Origin: Dehalococcoidia bacterium
Lineage (GTDB): Bacteria > Chloroflexota > Dehalococcoidia > SZUA-161
DNA: 62,335 nt
Direction of reading: 5' to 3'
Assembly (NCBI GenBank): GCA_014874385.1
Contig: JACWAE010000034.1
Location: 1-62,335, forward strand
This document shows, one piece after another, positions 34,272 through 43,526 of this stretch (positions within the stretch are counted from its first letter, which is position 1; every line of letters begins with the position of its first letter). Position numbers and translations under genes: made by a program. The notes below the pieces were generated by a model, which was not told the DNA's origin, did no database searches, and saw nothing but the letters and a program-made list of their open reading frames with translations.

Positions 34272-36254
34272 CTACTTTTTCAATGCTCCGGCCACAATCT
34301 CGGCTAAATCCAGCACCTGCACTTTCTCATCAGCTTTTTTATCTTTCAGCCCATCTTCAAACATAGTCAGGCAGTACGGGCAGCATACACAGACCGTCCT
34401 CGGGTCTTTCTCCAGGGCCTGTTCGACGCGCGTTACATTGATACGTTTACCAGTGCTTTCCTCCATCCACATTCGCCCGCCTCCAGCACCGCAGCAAAAA
34501 GATTTTTCGAGGTTACGTTCTATCTCGGTTGGTACACGGTGGGTCACCGAGGTAATAACCTGACGAGGGGCTTCGTAAATACCATTGTAGCGTCCCAGAT
34601 AGCAGGAATCATGGAACACTACATTGCCCAGGTCTTTGCTCCCATTCAGGCTCAGCTTACCTGACTTGATCAGGTCATGGAGCAATTCGGTGTGATGGAT
34701 AACCTCCAGCTCTATCCCATACTGACGATAATCGTTCTTCAGAGTGTTGTAGCAGTGCGGGCACTCGGTAATGATCTTCTTGACGCCCCTGTCCTGGAAA
34801 ATTTTGACATTGTCTCTAGCCATGCGGTCGAAAACGAATTCGTTGCCCAGACGGCGCAAGCTATCGCCGCAGCACAATTCATCCTTCCCCAGGATACCCC
34901 AGGAGATGCCGGCAGCATTCAGGATTTGGGCGATGGACAAGGTTACTCGCCGGCTGCGGGCGTCGAAAGCGCCGAAGCAGCCCACATAAAACAGGTATTC
35001 TGTTTTGCCCGCCTCAAAAGGCTTGACATCCATATCTGCTGCCCACTTTGTTCGATCGGAAGGCACGATGCCCCAGGGATTACTGCGTTGCTCAATGTTC
35101 TCAAAAAAGGGCAGTAGTTCATTAGGGAACTTAGCCTTCATCTCTACCAGGTTTCGGCGCATATCCACAATCCGGGGAACATGCTCAATGAACACCGGGC
35201 ATACTTCCATACAGGCACCGCAGGTGGTGCACGCCCAGAGAACCTCGTCAGCTACACTGCCCTCTTCGCCTCCACCGATTAGGGGCATATTCGTTGCCTT
35301 GTTTTGCGCAATCAGGGGGCCATTTTTCAGCAAATTAACCTTAATATCATGCATGACCAATCTGGGATTTAACAGCTTGCCGGTAAAGGTGGCAGGACAC
35401 ATATTCGAACAGCGGCCGCACTCGGTACAAGTATAAGAGTCAAGCAAGCCTTTCCAGGGAAACTGGTTTACTTGTCCTACACCGAAGACATTGTCTTTCT
35501 TAAACTCCTCGGGGTGCTGGGTGTTGACCTTAGTCATACTTCTGAAAAAGACGTTGGGTATACCCGTAAGGATATGCATGTGCTTGCTATAAGGAAGATA
35601 GTTCAGGAAGCTCAGCAGCACTACAGCGTGGAGCCACCAGAAAGCATTGGCATAGGCTCCCAGGCTTCCTGCCGAAGCGCCCGAGAAAATATGAGAAAAC
35701 GCATTAGATATAGGCATGTATTTGGCAGCGATTTCTTTACCCTGGGCTATCTCGGTGCCGTGCAGGCTGAAAAAGGCTAGCATCAGCACACCAATCAGTC
35801 CCAGAATGGTGAAGGCATCTCGGCTGCGTGCCTGAATATAGTATGGCGGGAAAACCAGGCGGCGAATGACCGCAATGCAAACTGCTAGCAGGGCAAGGAT
35901 CGATACGACATCGAAGATATAAGAAAGTGCGTAGTATGCGCCGTGAGGCAGCCTCGAGAAACTGATAACATTGGGGGACAAGCCGTGCAGCAAGAACTCA
36001 GTGTTAGCAATCAATAAGATGGTGAAGCACCAGAACAGAACAAAATGGTTTAAACCGAAACGGTATCCATGATTGACAGTACATCGCTGCCCGAAGGCGA
36101 AATATATCACGCCTTTGATGCGCTTCCCAACATTCCTGAAGCGGTTTTCGGGCTTGCCCAGAAGCACCAGGCGAAAACGCTTGAAGCAGCTCCAGCCAAA
36201 AAGCGCTGCAGCGACCACAAAAACGGGTATAAATACGGCAACATTAACCGACAC
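34272..36254 (-). CDS. Membrane-bound heterodisulfide-reductase-like FeS oxidoreductase (ETF:quinone oxidoreductase, EMO type)
   Basis: A 660-residue protein with about five N-terminal transmembrane helices (residues 1-230) that carry His residues suitable for heme b, a ferredoxin domain with CTECGRCSNMCP and CTTCGACMEVCP, and two C-terminal cysteine-rich CCG domains (ELCCGDSLRRLG; SFCCGAGGGRMW). This layout matches the EtfAB:(methyl)menaquinone oxidoreductase described in syntrophs, which moves electrons from reduced ETF to menaquinone. It lies 43 bp downstream of etfA, in the operon etfB-etfA-this gene. The start is GTG 36254 with an AAGGAGT site. A HdrD/GlpC-like role is the alternative. 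Confidence 0.88.
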   Translation of the reverse strand: MSVNVAVFIPVFVVAAALFGWSCFKRFRLVLLGKPENRFRNVGKRIKGVIYFAFGQRCTVNHGYRFGLNHFVLFWCFTILLIANTEFLLHGLSPNVISFSRLPHGAYYALSYIFDVVSILALLAVCIAVIRRLVFPPYYIQARSRDAFTILGLIGVLMLAFFSLHGTEIAQGKEIAAKYMPISNAFSHIFSGASAGSLGAYANAFWWLHAVVLLSFLNYLPYSKHMHILTGIPNVFFRSMTKVNTQHPEEFKKDNVFGVGQVNQFPWKGLLDSYTCTECGRCSNMCPATFTGKLLNPRLVMHDIKVNLLKNGPLIAQNKATNMPLIGGGEEGSVADEVLWACTTCGACMEVCPVFIEHVPRIVDMRRNLVEMKAKFPNELLPFFENIEQRSNPWGIVPSDRTKWAADMDVKPFEAGKTEYLFYVGCFGAFDARSRRVTLSIAQILNAAGISWGILGKDELCCGDSLRRLGNEFVFDRMARDNVKIFQDRGVKKIITECPHCYNTLKNDYRQYGIELEVIHHTELLHDLIKSGKLSLNGSKDLGNVVFHDSCYLGRYNGIYEAPRQVITSVTHRVPTEIERNLEKSFCCGAGGGRMWMEESTGKRINVTRVEQALEKDPRTVCVCCPYCLTMFEDGLKDKKADEKVQVLDLAEIVAGALKK

Positions 36255-36297
36255 AGCTTACTCCTTGTATAATTCTAGGCATCTCGATATATTTAAA

Positions 36298-37617
36298 TTA
36301 CGCTTTGCCGCGTGATTCCCTGATACGTTTGATAAGAGCCGGGACTACCTGGAAGACATCGCCCACAATGCCGTAAGTAGCAACCTCGAATATGGGCGCC
36401 TGCTTATCTTGATTGATAGCTATGATTACGTCTGAAGTTTGCATGCCAACCAGGTGTTGAATCGCGCCGCTGATGCCGCAGGCGATATAAATCTTGGGTC
36501 TGACAGTCTTGCCTGTCTGGCCGACCTGGCGGTCCACAGGCATCCATTTGGCCTCCACCACAGCTCTTGAACAACCTACCACGCCACCCAGTTCGTCTGC
36601 CAGTTGTTGCAGCAAAGCAAAATTCTCTTTGGCTTTCATGCCTCGCCCGCCTGAGACAATTATGTCCGCTCCTTCCAAATCTATGCATTCCGCTCCTTTA
36701 GCGTCCTCAACCACCTCCAGCACCTTTACAGCGATTTCCTCTTCCTTAATTGGCACGGCTTCGCGGATAATCTCGCCTTTACGTGATTTGTCATAGCTTG
36801 GCATAGTCATAACATGCGGCCGTACTGTTGACATTTGCGGCCTCGTCCGCTCCGTCAAAATCGTAGCCATGATATTGCCGCCGAAAGCTGGACGTGTCTG
36901 TAGCAGGAAACCCTTGTCATCTATAGCCAGTCCGGTACAATCAGCAGTCAAGCCGGTACTTAGTTTCGTAGCCACGGCTCCTGCTAAATCCCTTCCCAAA
37001 CCAGTAGCGCCTATGAGCATAATCTCAGGCTTGTACTTTTCCACCAGATAGCAAATGGCTTTATAATAGGCCTCGGTGCGATAGTAATGAAACACCGGAC
37101 TGTCTACTACATAGACCTTGGAAGCTCCATAGGCAATGGATTCCTGGCAAAGGTTCTCGACTTTATCGCCAATGACCACCGAGCACAGCTCAACTCCCAA
37201 TTTCTTGGCCAGCTCAGCCCCCGCACCCAGCAGTTCCCAGGAAACCACAGCGGGATCGCCTTCGGTATGCTCCACGAAGACCCAGACGCCTTTGTACTCC
37301 TTTATCTCGGCTAAAATAGCAGCTTCCTCAGCGCTTACTTCTTTGACGCCTGTTTTTTTCTCTTTCGCTGCTATTTCGGCAAGAATCTTCTGTTCCTCTG
37401 GAGTGAAATACATCTCTATAGCTTCAGCGGGGCAAATCTTCACGCATTTGCGACAGCCAATGCATTTCTCTGTATTGATGACCGGCTCACCCTTCTCATT
37501 CATCTCTATTGCGTCTTTGTTGCAGGAAGCCTCACAACGGGCTCCACAAGCGATACATTTACCCGGGATGAGCCGAGCTACGCCTCGGGGTCTTTTAATC
37601 CTTTTCTCTTCTTCCAT
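36298..37617 (-). CDS. etfA: Electron transfer flavoprotein alpha subunit with N-terminal 2[4Fe-4S] ferredoxin domain
   Basis: A 439-residue EtfA. Residues about 15-70 form a ferredoxin-like domain with CIACGARCEASC and CIGCRKCVKICP. The EtfA N-domain follows (GVWVFVEHTEG onward) and the C-terminal FAD domain has GGRGMKAKENF, VGQTGKTVRPKIYIACGISGAIQH and AINQDKQAPIF. The fused ferredoxin is common in ETFs of anaerobes that couple to FeS partners. It is co-transcribed with etfB upstream and the EMO-type membrane enzyme downstream. Whether it bifurcates electrons is not decided by this sequence; the membrane partner favours simple transfer to quinone. Confidence 0.93.
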   Translation of the reverse strand: MEEEKRIKRPRGVARLIPGKCIACGARCEASCNKDAIEMNEKGEPVINTEKCIGCRKCVKICPAEAIEMYFTPEEQKILAEIAAKEKKTGVKEVSAEEAAILAEIKEYKGVWVFVEHTEGDPAVVSWELLGAGAELAKKLGVELCSVVIGDKVENLCQESIAYGASKVYVVDSPVFHYYRTEAYYKAICYLVEKYKPEIMLIGATGLGRDLAGAVATKLSTGLTADCTGLAIDDKGFLLQTRPAFGGNIMATILTERTRPQMSTVRPHVMTMPSYDKSRKGEIIREAVPIKEEEIAVKVLEVVEDAKGAECIDLEGADIIVSGGRGMKAKENFALLQQLADELGGVVGCSRAVVEAKWMPVDRQVGQTGKTVRPKIYIACGISGAIQHLVGMQTSDVIIAINQDKQAPIFEVATYGIVGDVFQVVPALIKRIRESRGKA

Positions 37618-37663
37618 AAATATGTGCCTCTACTGATTTAATAATTGAGCAAGTTCAAATTCA

Positions 37664-38476
37664 TCATAGACAGATTATTCCTTTTTCTGTCAGCTTATCT
37701 AAAAGGAGCTTGGCGGTTTCCTCGGGTTTGTTGACTCCATCGCCCAATATCTCGCCTTTGGCTCTCTCCGGCGAAAAGATTTTGCGTACCTGCGTGGCAG
37801 ACCCCTTAAGCCCGATAGTGTCCTCTCTCAGTCCCATTACCTTGTTATTCCACAACGCCACCGGGGCATCCTGTGACATCAGTCGCTTCGGCACAATAGG
37901 ATAGCGTGGGCGATTTGCTCGCCGTAGTATTGAAATCATCGCCGGTAATGGTGACTCTACTATCTCGTACCGACCTTCCAGTCTACGTCTGACCTTCACC
38001 TTTTTAGCCTGTAAGTCTACATTTACGATGAGGTCGACCAGCGTTAATTGTGGATAGCCCAATCGAGTGGCAATGCCCGGTCCAACCTGAGCCGTGTCTC
38101 CATCAATGGTCTGCTTACCACACATTGCAATAGCTATCTCTTCCTGCTGTCCAAGCTTTTTGATAGCTTCTGCCAAGGCCGCACTGGTAGCCAGGGTATC
38201 TGCTCCACCGAAAGCGCGGTCACTTAAAAGTATAGCCTCATCCGCTCCCAGAGCTAGAGCTTTTCTCAACGTAACCTCAGTGTTAGGGGGTCCCATTGAG
38301 ATCACTGCTACGCGGAAGCCGTATTTATCCTTCAATCTCAGGCTTTCTTCCAATGCATGTGCATCAAACGGATTCATGATGAAAGGCACACCTTCTCTAA
38401 TCAAAGTCCCCGTAACCGGGTCGACTTTGACCTGGGTAGTATCTGGTACTTGTTTGACGCATGTGACTACTAACAT
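37664..38476 (-). CDS. etfB: Electron transfer flavoprotein beta subunit
   Basis: A 270-residue EtfB starting MLVVTCVKQVPDTTQV, with NPFDAHALEESLRLKD, the CGKQTIDGDTAQVGPGIA segment contacting the nucleotide, and the VESPLPAMISILRRANRPRYP recognition loop region. It binds AMP or a second FAD together with EtfA. GGCGGAGCG precedes ATG 38476. It is the first gene of the operon, and a dyad at 38540-38588 lies upstream. It would accept electrons from the acyl-CoA dehydrogenases at 15695 and 31658. Confidence 0.94.
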   Translation of the reverse strand: MLVVTCVKQVPDTTQVKVDPVTGTLIREGVPFIMNPFDAHALEESLRLKDKYGFRVAVISMGPPNTEVTLRKALALGADEAILLSDRAFGGADTLATSAALAEAIKKLGQQEEIAIAMCGKQTIDGDTAQVGPGIATRLGYPQLTLVDLIVNVDLQAKKVKVRRRLEGRYEIVESPLPAMISILRRANRPRYPIVPKRLMSQDAPVALWNNKVMGLREDTIGLKGSATQVRKIFSPERAKGEILGDGVNKPEETAKLLLDKLTEKGIICL

Positions 38477-39020
38477 ATGTCGCTCCGCCTAGTATCGAAC
38501 TTTACAGAAGATTTGGGGGCAGACTACCTCACATATTAAGCTGTAGAGCACATTGCATAAAACTCTTCTATGTAACATGCTCTACAGCAGTTCGACTTCA
38601 AAAATAGATTCTTAAGTCCACCATCCCCTGAGTACTTATTCCTATACTTCTTGGGCTTTACTCTAATTTCTGGTGAGGCCTATTCAGCTTTCAGGCTCCT
38701 CAAACGATTCCAAAACTCATACTTAGGAGTAAAAATTGGTCGGTAACGAGCAAACAATCATAATTATTCCTGGTATATGCATATGGGCTGCTGCTATAGG
38801 TTATCAGCTCTATTTGAGGTAGCCTGGCACTGAATATGAGGTAACTTAATCCGGAATTTTTCATCTCAGCCGTTGGGTGGGGGAAACCTTCCTTCCCAGT
38901 TTTCCCATAGTGATTATGCTTCATCTGTACCTGCGTGTCAAGCCCCCGCATTGACTCATAATTATTGTTACCGAAAGTGGCATCGTTGCGTCAAAATTAG
39001 TGTTACCGAAGGAGGTAGAG
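38477..39020. other. Intergenic region with a long dyad and IS-end-like sequence
   Basis: No convincing gene is seen. GCTGTAGAGCA at 38540-38550 is the exact inverse of TGCTCTACAGC at 38578-38588, with further partial pairing inside the 27 base loop, so it could be an operator, an attenuator or an old mobile-element end upstream of etfB. Two partly repeated words (GTTACCGAA near 38970 and 39003) precede the transposase remnant and may mark its left end. Confidence 0.5.
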
Positions 39021-39704
39021 GTGACACGACGCAGCATACTGGAATATGCACAAGAATTACGGAGCCGGTATTTCAAGGCTTCAAAAGAAGCGAAGGGAAA
39101 GATGTTGGATGAATTTACGCAGGTTGCAGGCTTACACCGTAAGACAGCCATCAGGTTACTGAATCGGAGAAGCAACCTCAGGTTAAACCGAAAGCGCGGT
39201 CGGGCACGGGAATATGGTACAGGAGTAGCCGCAACACTGAAACAAATCTGGGAAGCCAGTGACTTGCTGTGCTCCAAGCGACTTAAGCCGTTCATGCCTG
39301 AGATGATGAAAGTGCTTCGGCAGCACGGCGAGCTGCGGATCGACGCCTCGATGGAAGCCAAACTCTGCCGGATGAGCCCATCCACCATCGACCGGCTGTT
39401 GCGACCCTACCGCCGATTGGGAGGCCGAAAGTCACTGAGCACTACCAGGGCGGGGAGCCTGCTCAAGAGTTCCATACCCATCAGGACCTTTGCCGATTGG
39501 CAAGAGAACAAGCCTGGTTTCATGGAAACAGACCTGGTAGCTCATTGTGGTGAGAGTACCGAGGGCTTTTACCTGAATACGCTCTGTGCTGTAGACGTAG
39601 CCAGCGGCTGCAGGCCAGGCTGGGATACCTGTCGCCGGCCACTTATGCCCAAAAATACTATGCCGGGTTACTGGCAGCATGAAAGGTCTGGTGTCCACTA
39701 TTGA
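39021..39704 (+). pseudogene. Hybrid transposase remnant (rve/DDE-type N-terminal part joined to an IS3-type C-terminal tail)
   Basis: GTG 39021 follows AAGGAGG and begins TRRSILEYAQELRSRYFKAS. A helix-turn-helix region (AGLHRKTAIRLLNRR) and the first part of a DDE/rve catalytic core (FMETDLVAHCGESTEGFYLNTLCAVDVASG) follow, as in long-form integrase-core transposases. At about 39608 the similarity stops. Another frame from 39608 to 39682 reads LQARLGYLSPATYAQKYY and ends in a stop, like the C-terminus of IS3-family OrfB. The active-site DDE triad is therefore incomplete. This looks like a deletion or insertion junction between two insertion sequences, and it is not expected to be active. Confidence 0.75.
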
Positions 39705-39721
39705 CATCCGACCCCAAAGAA

Positions 39722-39766
39722 TCGAGGAGGTTATGCCACTTTCTAAACATGGCACAACCTCCTCGA
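39722..39766. repeat. Imperfect 17 bp inverted repeat after the IS remnant
   Basis: Arms at 39722-39738 and 39750-39766 (TCGAGGAGGTT...AACCTCCTCGA) match at 16 of 17 positions around an 11 base loop. It may be an IS end or a weak terminator for purA read on the minus strand, where TTCTTT follows. Confidence 0.6.
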
Positions 39767-39863
39767 CGAGGCTAGGGTAATTGGGGAAGGTTGCCCCAAC
39801 TCCCCATGGACTTTTGAGGCAACTCGTTGACTAAAAAGGCAAGCAGTTCTTTTAAGGCAAAGC

Positions 39864-39906
39864 CCCTCAAGGGAGAGGGATTGAAGTTCTCCCTCCCCTT
39901 GAGGGA
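39864..39906. repeat. GC-rich imperfect inverted repeat downstream of purA
   Basis: CCCTCAAGGGAGAGGGA and TCCCTCCCCTTGAGGG face each other across about 10 bases. It resembles the G/C-run hairpin at 54868-54900 in style and is probably an intergenic repeat. Confidence 0.5.
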
Positions 39907-39948
39907 GGGAATAAAAGGGAGGGGGATTCTTTTTAGAGGCTCGGGACG

Positions 39949-41232
39949 TCACGGGATAGGCCTGACCATGATTGTTTGATCTCGCGCTGGCCCTACGGAG
40001 ACCAGGCTTACCGGACAGCCGATTAGCTCCTCCAGCTTCTTCACATAGGCCTTGGCCTGCGGCGGGAGCTTTTTGAAGCTGCGGATGTCGGTGGTAGGGC
40101 ATTGCCAGCCTGGCAACTCCTCGTAGACCGGCTGGCACTTTTCAAACAGCGCCTGACTTGCCGGCGGGCGGTGATAGGTGGTGCGACCTACCTTATAAGC
40201 GGTGCAGACCTTGATGGTGGGGAAGGTGTCGAGAATGTCAAAACGGGTGATGGCGGCTGAGGTCAGACCGTTAATCTCGGAACTGAAGCGAGCGACAACA
40301 CCGTCGAACCAGCCGCACCTGCGGGGTCGTCCCGTGGTCGTGCCGTATTCATGGGCCCGTTCCCTGATCAGGTGCCCGCATTCATCATGAAGCTCTGTAG
40401 GGAAAGCCCCTCCTCCCACCCTGGTGGTGTAAGCCTTAAACACTGCGATAACGCCGTCGATTTTTTTCGAGCCTATGCCCAGCCCCATAGACAGAGAGGC
40501 CCCGCCTATTGCTGTCGAAGTGACATAGGGATAGGTGCCGAAGTCCAGGTCGAGCATGCTCCCCTGCGCCCCCTCAAGCAAGACCATCTCGCCTTTTTTG
40601 AGCGCCTCTCTTATTATCACATCGGTCTCGCGGACGAAAGGAGCCAACTGGTTTGCGTATTTGCAGTATTTCTCGTAGACCTCGTCCAGAGCCAGAGGTG
40701 CAGCACCGTACAGCTTGACCATTACGTTGTTCTTATATTCCAGCACAGTGCTGAGCCGCTTCCGGAAATTCTCTTTATCCAGCAGGTCGCAGATGCGTAT
40801 CCCCATGCGGGCTATCTTGTCCACAAAGGCAGGGCCGATGCCTTTGAGGGTAGTCCCTATCGCCCCCTTGCCCCGCGACTTCTCCTCCAGACCATCGAGG
40901 AGGATGTGATAGGGCATAATCACGTGGGCGCGGTCGCTGATAAACAGGTTGCTTACGCTGATGCCGGACTTCTTGAGCGTTTCGACCTCCTCCAGGAAAG
41001 CAGCGGGGTCGATAACCACGCCGTTGGCCATGAGACAGGTCACGCCGGGATAGAAGATGCCCGAGGGGATAAGGTGCATCTTGAACTCGCCCAATTGATT
41101 GATGACGGTATGTCCGGCATTGTTACCGCCGGAAAACCTCACCACGAACTTAGCTTTCTCGGCGAGCAGGTCTACTATCTTGCCCTTACCTTCGTCTCCC
41201 CATTGGCCTCCGATGACTGCGAATGCTGGCAT
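39949..41232 (-). CDS. purA: Adenylosuccinate synthetase
   Basis: A 427-residue enzyme with the N-terminal GTP-binding GGQWGDEGKGKIVDLL, the catalytic region GGNNAGHTVI, a LEGAQGSMLDLDFGTYPYVTS segment and the C-terminal TTGRPRRCGWFD. It joins IMP and aspartate using GTP, the first step from IMP to AMP. Length is normal and all key motifs are seen. Downstream lie intergenic hairpins and an IS remnant; upstream are two tRNA-Ser genes on the same strand. The other purine gene in the window, purL, is 8 kb away and not linked. Confidence 0.96.
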   Translation of the reverse strand: MPAFAVIGGQWGDEGKGKIVDLLAEKAKFVVRFSGGNNAGHTVINQLGEFKMHLIPSGIFYPGVTCLMANGVVIDPAAFLEEVETLKKSGISVSNLFISDRAHVIMPYHILLDGLEEKSRGKGAIGTTLKGIGPAFVDKIARMGIRICDLLDKENFRKRLSTVLEYKNNVMVKLYGAAPLALDEVYEKYCKYANQLAPFVRETDVIIREALKKGEMVLLEGAQGSMLDLDFGTYPYVTSTAIGGASLSMGLGIGSKKIDGVIAVFKAYTTRVGGGAFPTELHDECGHLIRERAHEYGTTTGRPRRCGWFDGVVARFSSEINGLTSAAITRFDILDTFPTIKVCTAYKVGRTTYHRPPASQALFEKCQPVYEELPGWQCPTTDIRSFKKLPPQAKAYVKKLEELIGCPVSLVSVGPARDQTIMVRPIP

Positions 41233-41267
41233 TTTCTAACCCTCTTTCAGTTTACTAGCAGATGAGA

Positions 41268-41357
41268 TGGCGGAGAGGGTGGGATTCGAACCCACGGGCC
41301 AGTTACCTGACCACACGCTCTCCAGGCGTGCCTGTTAGACCGCTCCAGCACCTCTCC
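41268..41357 (-). tRNA. tRNA-Ser (anticodon GGA)
   Basis: A 90-base class II tRNA with encoded CCA. The acceptor stem GGAGAGG pairs with CCTCTCC, the discriminator is G, the T-arm has GGTTCGAATCC, and a long variable arm is present. The anticodon loop CTGGAGA gives anticodon GGA. Confidence 0.95.
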
Positions 41358-41405
41358 ACGGCTTTGCCGCCCTGACGGCAATACTCTGAACTATTCAGTT
41401 GATCA

Positions 41406-41495
<90 letters not shown>

Positions 41496-41906
41496 CAGCT
41501 TGGGAATTATACTGATTAATCAGGTGGATGTCTAGTTTTTCTAGCACTTTGCTAATAAACTCAGCGACATGGGGCAGCACAAGTGAAGCACTCTTCCGGG
41601 GCGAGTTGGGGGATGTGTAAAAGAGAAGGCGGATGCACGCTGGGTATCAGGGGCTTAGTCATCATTATGCACCCGATGCTGCAAAGGCTTCCTCTCGCCT
41701 ATCGCGCATCTTTGCAGGCCCGCAGTTCCTAGAACGCTTGGTCGCCCCGTTCAAACTCAGGCCTACCGAGGTTATGAGGAAGGTGGGCTATAAGACCTAA
41801 CAACGGTGCCTGGGGGCTTCTCAGTGACAGGGGAGACTCAGCGTAGGAGTTCGGGAGTCTACAACCTCAATCTCCACTGGTGCTCTCCCCTCGATAGACT
41901 CCCATT
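41496..41906. other. Non-coding left part of the tRNA-Ser-bounded segment
   Basis: About 410 bp with no open frame that looks coding and no structural RNA I can recognise. It may hold decayed sequence from an inserted element. Confidence 0.45.
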
Positions 41907-42392
41907 CTACTCCGTACTCTGTGCAGGTAACGCATTAACTGCGTCGCAGACCTTGTTAATAATTACTGCAAAAATTATAAACACAGCGATGCCTGTGGCA
42001 ATGTCAAGGAATGGTATTATGCTCGCCACAGTCAGAATAGATAAGGCTAGAAATAAACCATCTGGAAGTTTGGGGGCCGCCTGCAACCGATGGCGAGCCA
42101 CATAATCGTTGTAATCCTTTGCGAATCCCCAGTAAGCCTCAAATACCCAATATAGGTTGAAGAATGGTATAAACAGGAAGCCAAGTGCTTTGCACGGGCT
42201 CGCTCTGGCATGACCATCTTGTATCAAAGCCCACGCCTTGTAGATAAACATCCAAGATACGACAGCCGAGTAGACCATTAGCGGTATGCCAAGGATTAGC
42301 AGCGGCCACCATACCAGCCAGCCCATCCCGAGCACCACCATCCCCACGATTCCCGCCCATACGTATGAGACTAGATAGAAATCTTTTGACAT
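41907..42392 (-). CDS. Small multi-pass membrane protein of unknown function
   Basis: About 161 residues with four likely transmembrane segments (SYVWAGIVGMVVLGMGWLVW, LGIPLMVYSAVVSWMFIY, an FLFIPFFNLYWVF segment, and a C-terminal hydrophobic pair). The central block KAWALIQDGHARASPCKALGF followed by FIPFFNLYW recurs in bacterial proteins of unknown function as I recall. An upstream in-frame GTG at 42401 is an alternative start; neither start has a strong ribosome-binding site. The gene lies in the segment bounded by tRNA-Ser and its fragment, so it may be cargo of an inserted element. Confidence 0.65.
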   Translation of the reverse strand: MSKDFYLVSYVWAGIVGMVVLGMGWLVWWPLLILGIPLMVYSAVVSWMFIYKAWALIQDGHARASPCKALGFLFIPFFNLYWVFEAYWGFAKDYNDYVARHRLQAAPKLPDGLFLALSILTVASIIPFLDIATGIAVFIIFAVIINKVCDAVNALPAQSTE

Positions 42393-42480
42393 CGGGTGCA
42401 CGACAACCGACTGCTTTCATTTTGCTTCATCAGGAGTTGTTATCCTATGCTCTGTCTGGGCAACTGCGACTTTGGGCATT

Positions 42481-42708
42481 TCACTTCGGCGGGGTATGGA
42501 GAGTCACCTCCCATTTCTGCGTGTCAACGTTCCAGAACAATAGTGGGGGCAGCGCTATGATTGCTCCTATCACCATCCCAGCAGCGCCACCAAAGCCACC
42601 AATATGCCCGTTTGCCCAAGCCCAAAAACAGAGTGACCCGATGCCCAAGCCGATAATAGTCATGAACAAGGCAAGCACATCATTCGCTGTTGGTATACGT
42701 CTACGCAA
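42481..42708 (-). CDS. Small membrane protein, hypothetical (TTG start)
   Basis: A 75-residue protein with two hydrophobic segments (ALFMTIIGLGIGSLCFWAW and a Gly/Ala-rich GMVIGAIIALPPLLFW), separated by a Gly-rich turn, and a polar C-terminus. The TTG start at 42708 is supported by an AAAGGAG sequence. No function is recognisable. It lies between the two other membrane-protein genes of the tRNA-bounded segment and 80 bp upstream of the first on the same strand. Confidence 0.55.
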   Translation of the reverse strand: MRRRIPTANDVLALFMTIIGLGIGSLCFWAWANGHIGGFGGAAGMVIGAIIALPPLLFWNVDTQKWEVTLHTPPK

Positions 42709-42897
42709 TATTCTCCTTTCCTGTATTTAGCCTTGTGACCGAGTCCCAACTACTGGCATGTTCTACTCCGCTCTTTTTATACGACACCCATGCAAGAAAG
42801 TCAAGACCTGACGAGAGCGGCAGCGAAGACGGTCAACATTTGCCTAGCGGGTATCGGGCTGCTACAATTTATGAGCATTTCTTACGGGAGGATTAGT

Positions 42898-43242
42898 GTG
42901 AGAGAACAAGGTAAGAGTGATTGTGAACAACACGAGGTGGGACTACTGGGAGTGCTGGAAATATTGAGACGGATGGAGTGGAAGCAAGGCGAACTTGATA
43001 AGAAGAAGGCAGCGGCACAGTGGCTAGCTACTGTAGCATTGGGAATAGTTGCGGTCGGCCTCGGTGCACTAACTATAATGACAAGGCCGTACCCTTTTGG
43101 GATGGAAATGGCGGTGACGGCGCTCCTTTGCTTGGGAGTGGTGCTTTGGTTTGTGGCTGCGTTCAGATTATCCCCAAAGGTGTCTTCAACACAACGGAAA
43201 GCCGACCTAAAAGATGTACGCGTTGCTGGGCATGGATTTTAG
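42898..43242 (+). CDS. Small membrane protein, hypothetical (GTG start)
   Basis: About 114 residues. A charged N-terminal helix (EVGLLGVLEILRRMEWKQGELDKKK) is followed by two transmembrane segments (AAQWLATVALGIVAVGLGAL and MAVTALLCLGVVLWFVAAF) and a basic tail. The frame is open back to 42790, but GTG 42898 has GGGAGG upstream and gives a compact protein. Not recognised. It is the right-hand gene of the tRNA-bounded segment. Confidence 0.55.
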   Translation: MREQGKSDCEQHEVGLLGVLEILRRMEWKQGELDKKKAAAQWLATVALGIVAVGLGALTIMTRPYPFGMEMAVTALLCLGVVLWFVAAFRLSPKVSSTQRKADLKDVRVAGHGF

Positions 43243-43330
43243 CTAACCGTTAGCTAACGTACTCGGCGTATAGAGGCGTACTTTTGGAGCTTTCAGCTTC
43301 AGGGAGGCCCTCTCACGAGTGCAAGCTATG

Positions 43331-43373
43331 CGCTTTTCGAGAGCGGCACCATAAACCACTCGGACACCTCTCC
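43331..43373 (-). repeat. tRNA-Ser(CGA) 5'-half fragment, possible attachment-site remnant
   Basis: These 43 bases match 41453-41495, the 5' half of tRNA-Ser(CGA) through the anticodon arm, at 42 of 43 positions and in the same orientation. The 3' half is absent, so it is not a functional tRNA. It bounds a 1.8 kb segment whose other boundary is the intact tRNA. Confidence 0.9.
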
Positions 43374-43398
43374 GCATAGCTATTTTGTTGTTAAAGTT

Positions 43399-43427
43399 TT
43401 GTTGTATTGTCCTTGCTGTGCTATGAT
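43399..43427 (+). promoter_or_regulatory. Candidate promoter for lgt
   Basis: -35 TTGTTG at 43399-43404, a 17 bp spacer and -10 TATGAT at 43422-43427. It lies about 100 bp upstream of the lgt start. Confidence 0.5.
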
Positions 43428-43526
43428 GTATTTAGTGTTGCCAACGGCATATTCTAACGAAGTGATATTGTCTGGTCAAGCTCGCCGCAATGATATGTAC
43501 GATATAGGAATGGGGGTCGAAGAAAT

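Noticed and set aside
38700-38951. 83-codon minus-strand frame upstream of the IS remnant
   Set aside because: No ribosome-binding site, no family, and it overlaps likely IS-end sequence.
39722-39766. Intrinsic terminator of purA
   Set aside because: It is a good hairpin but lies 180 bp from the stop and has only a short broken T-tract, so it is listed as a repeat.
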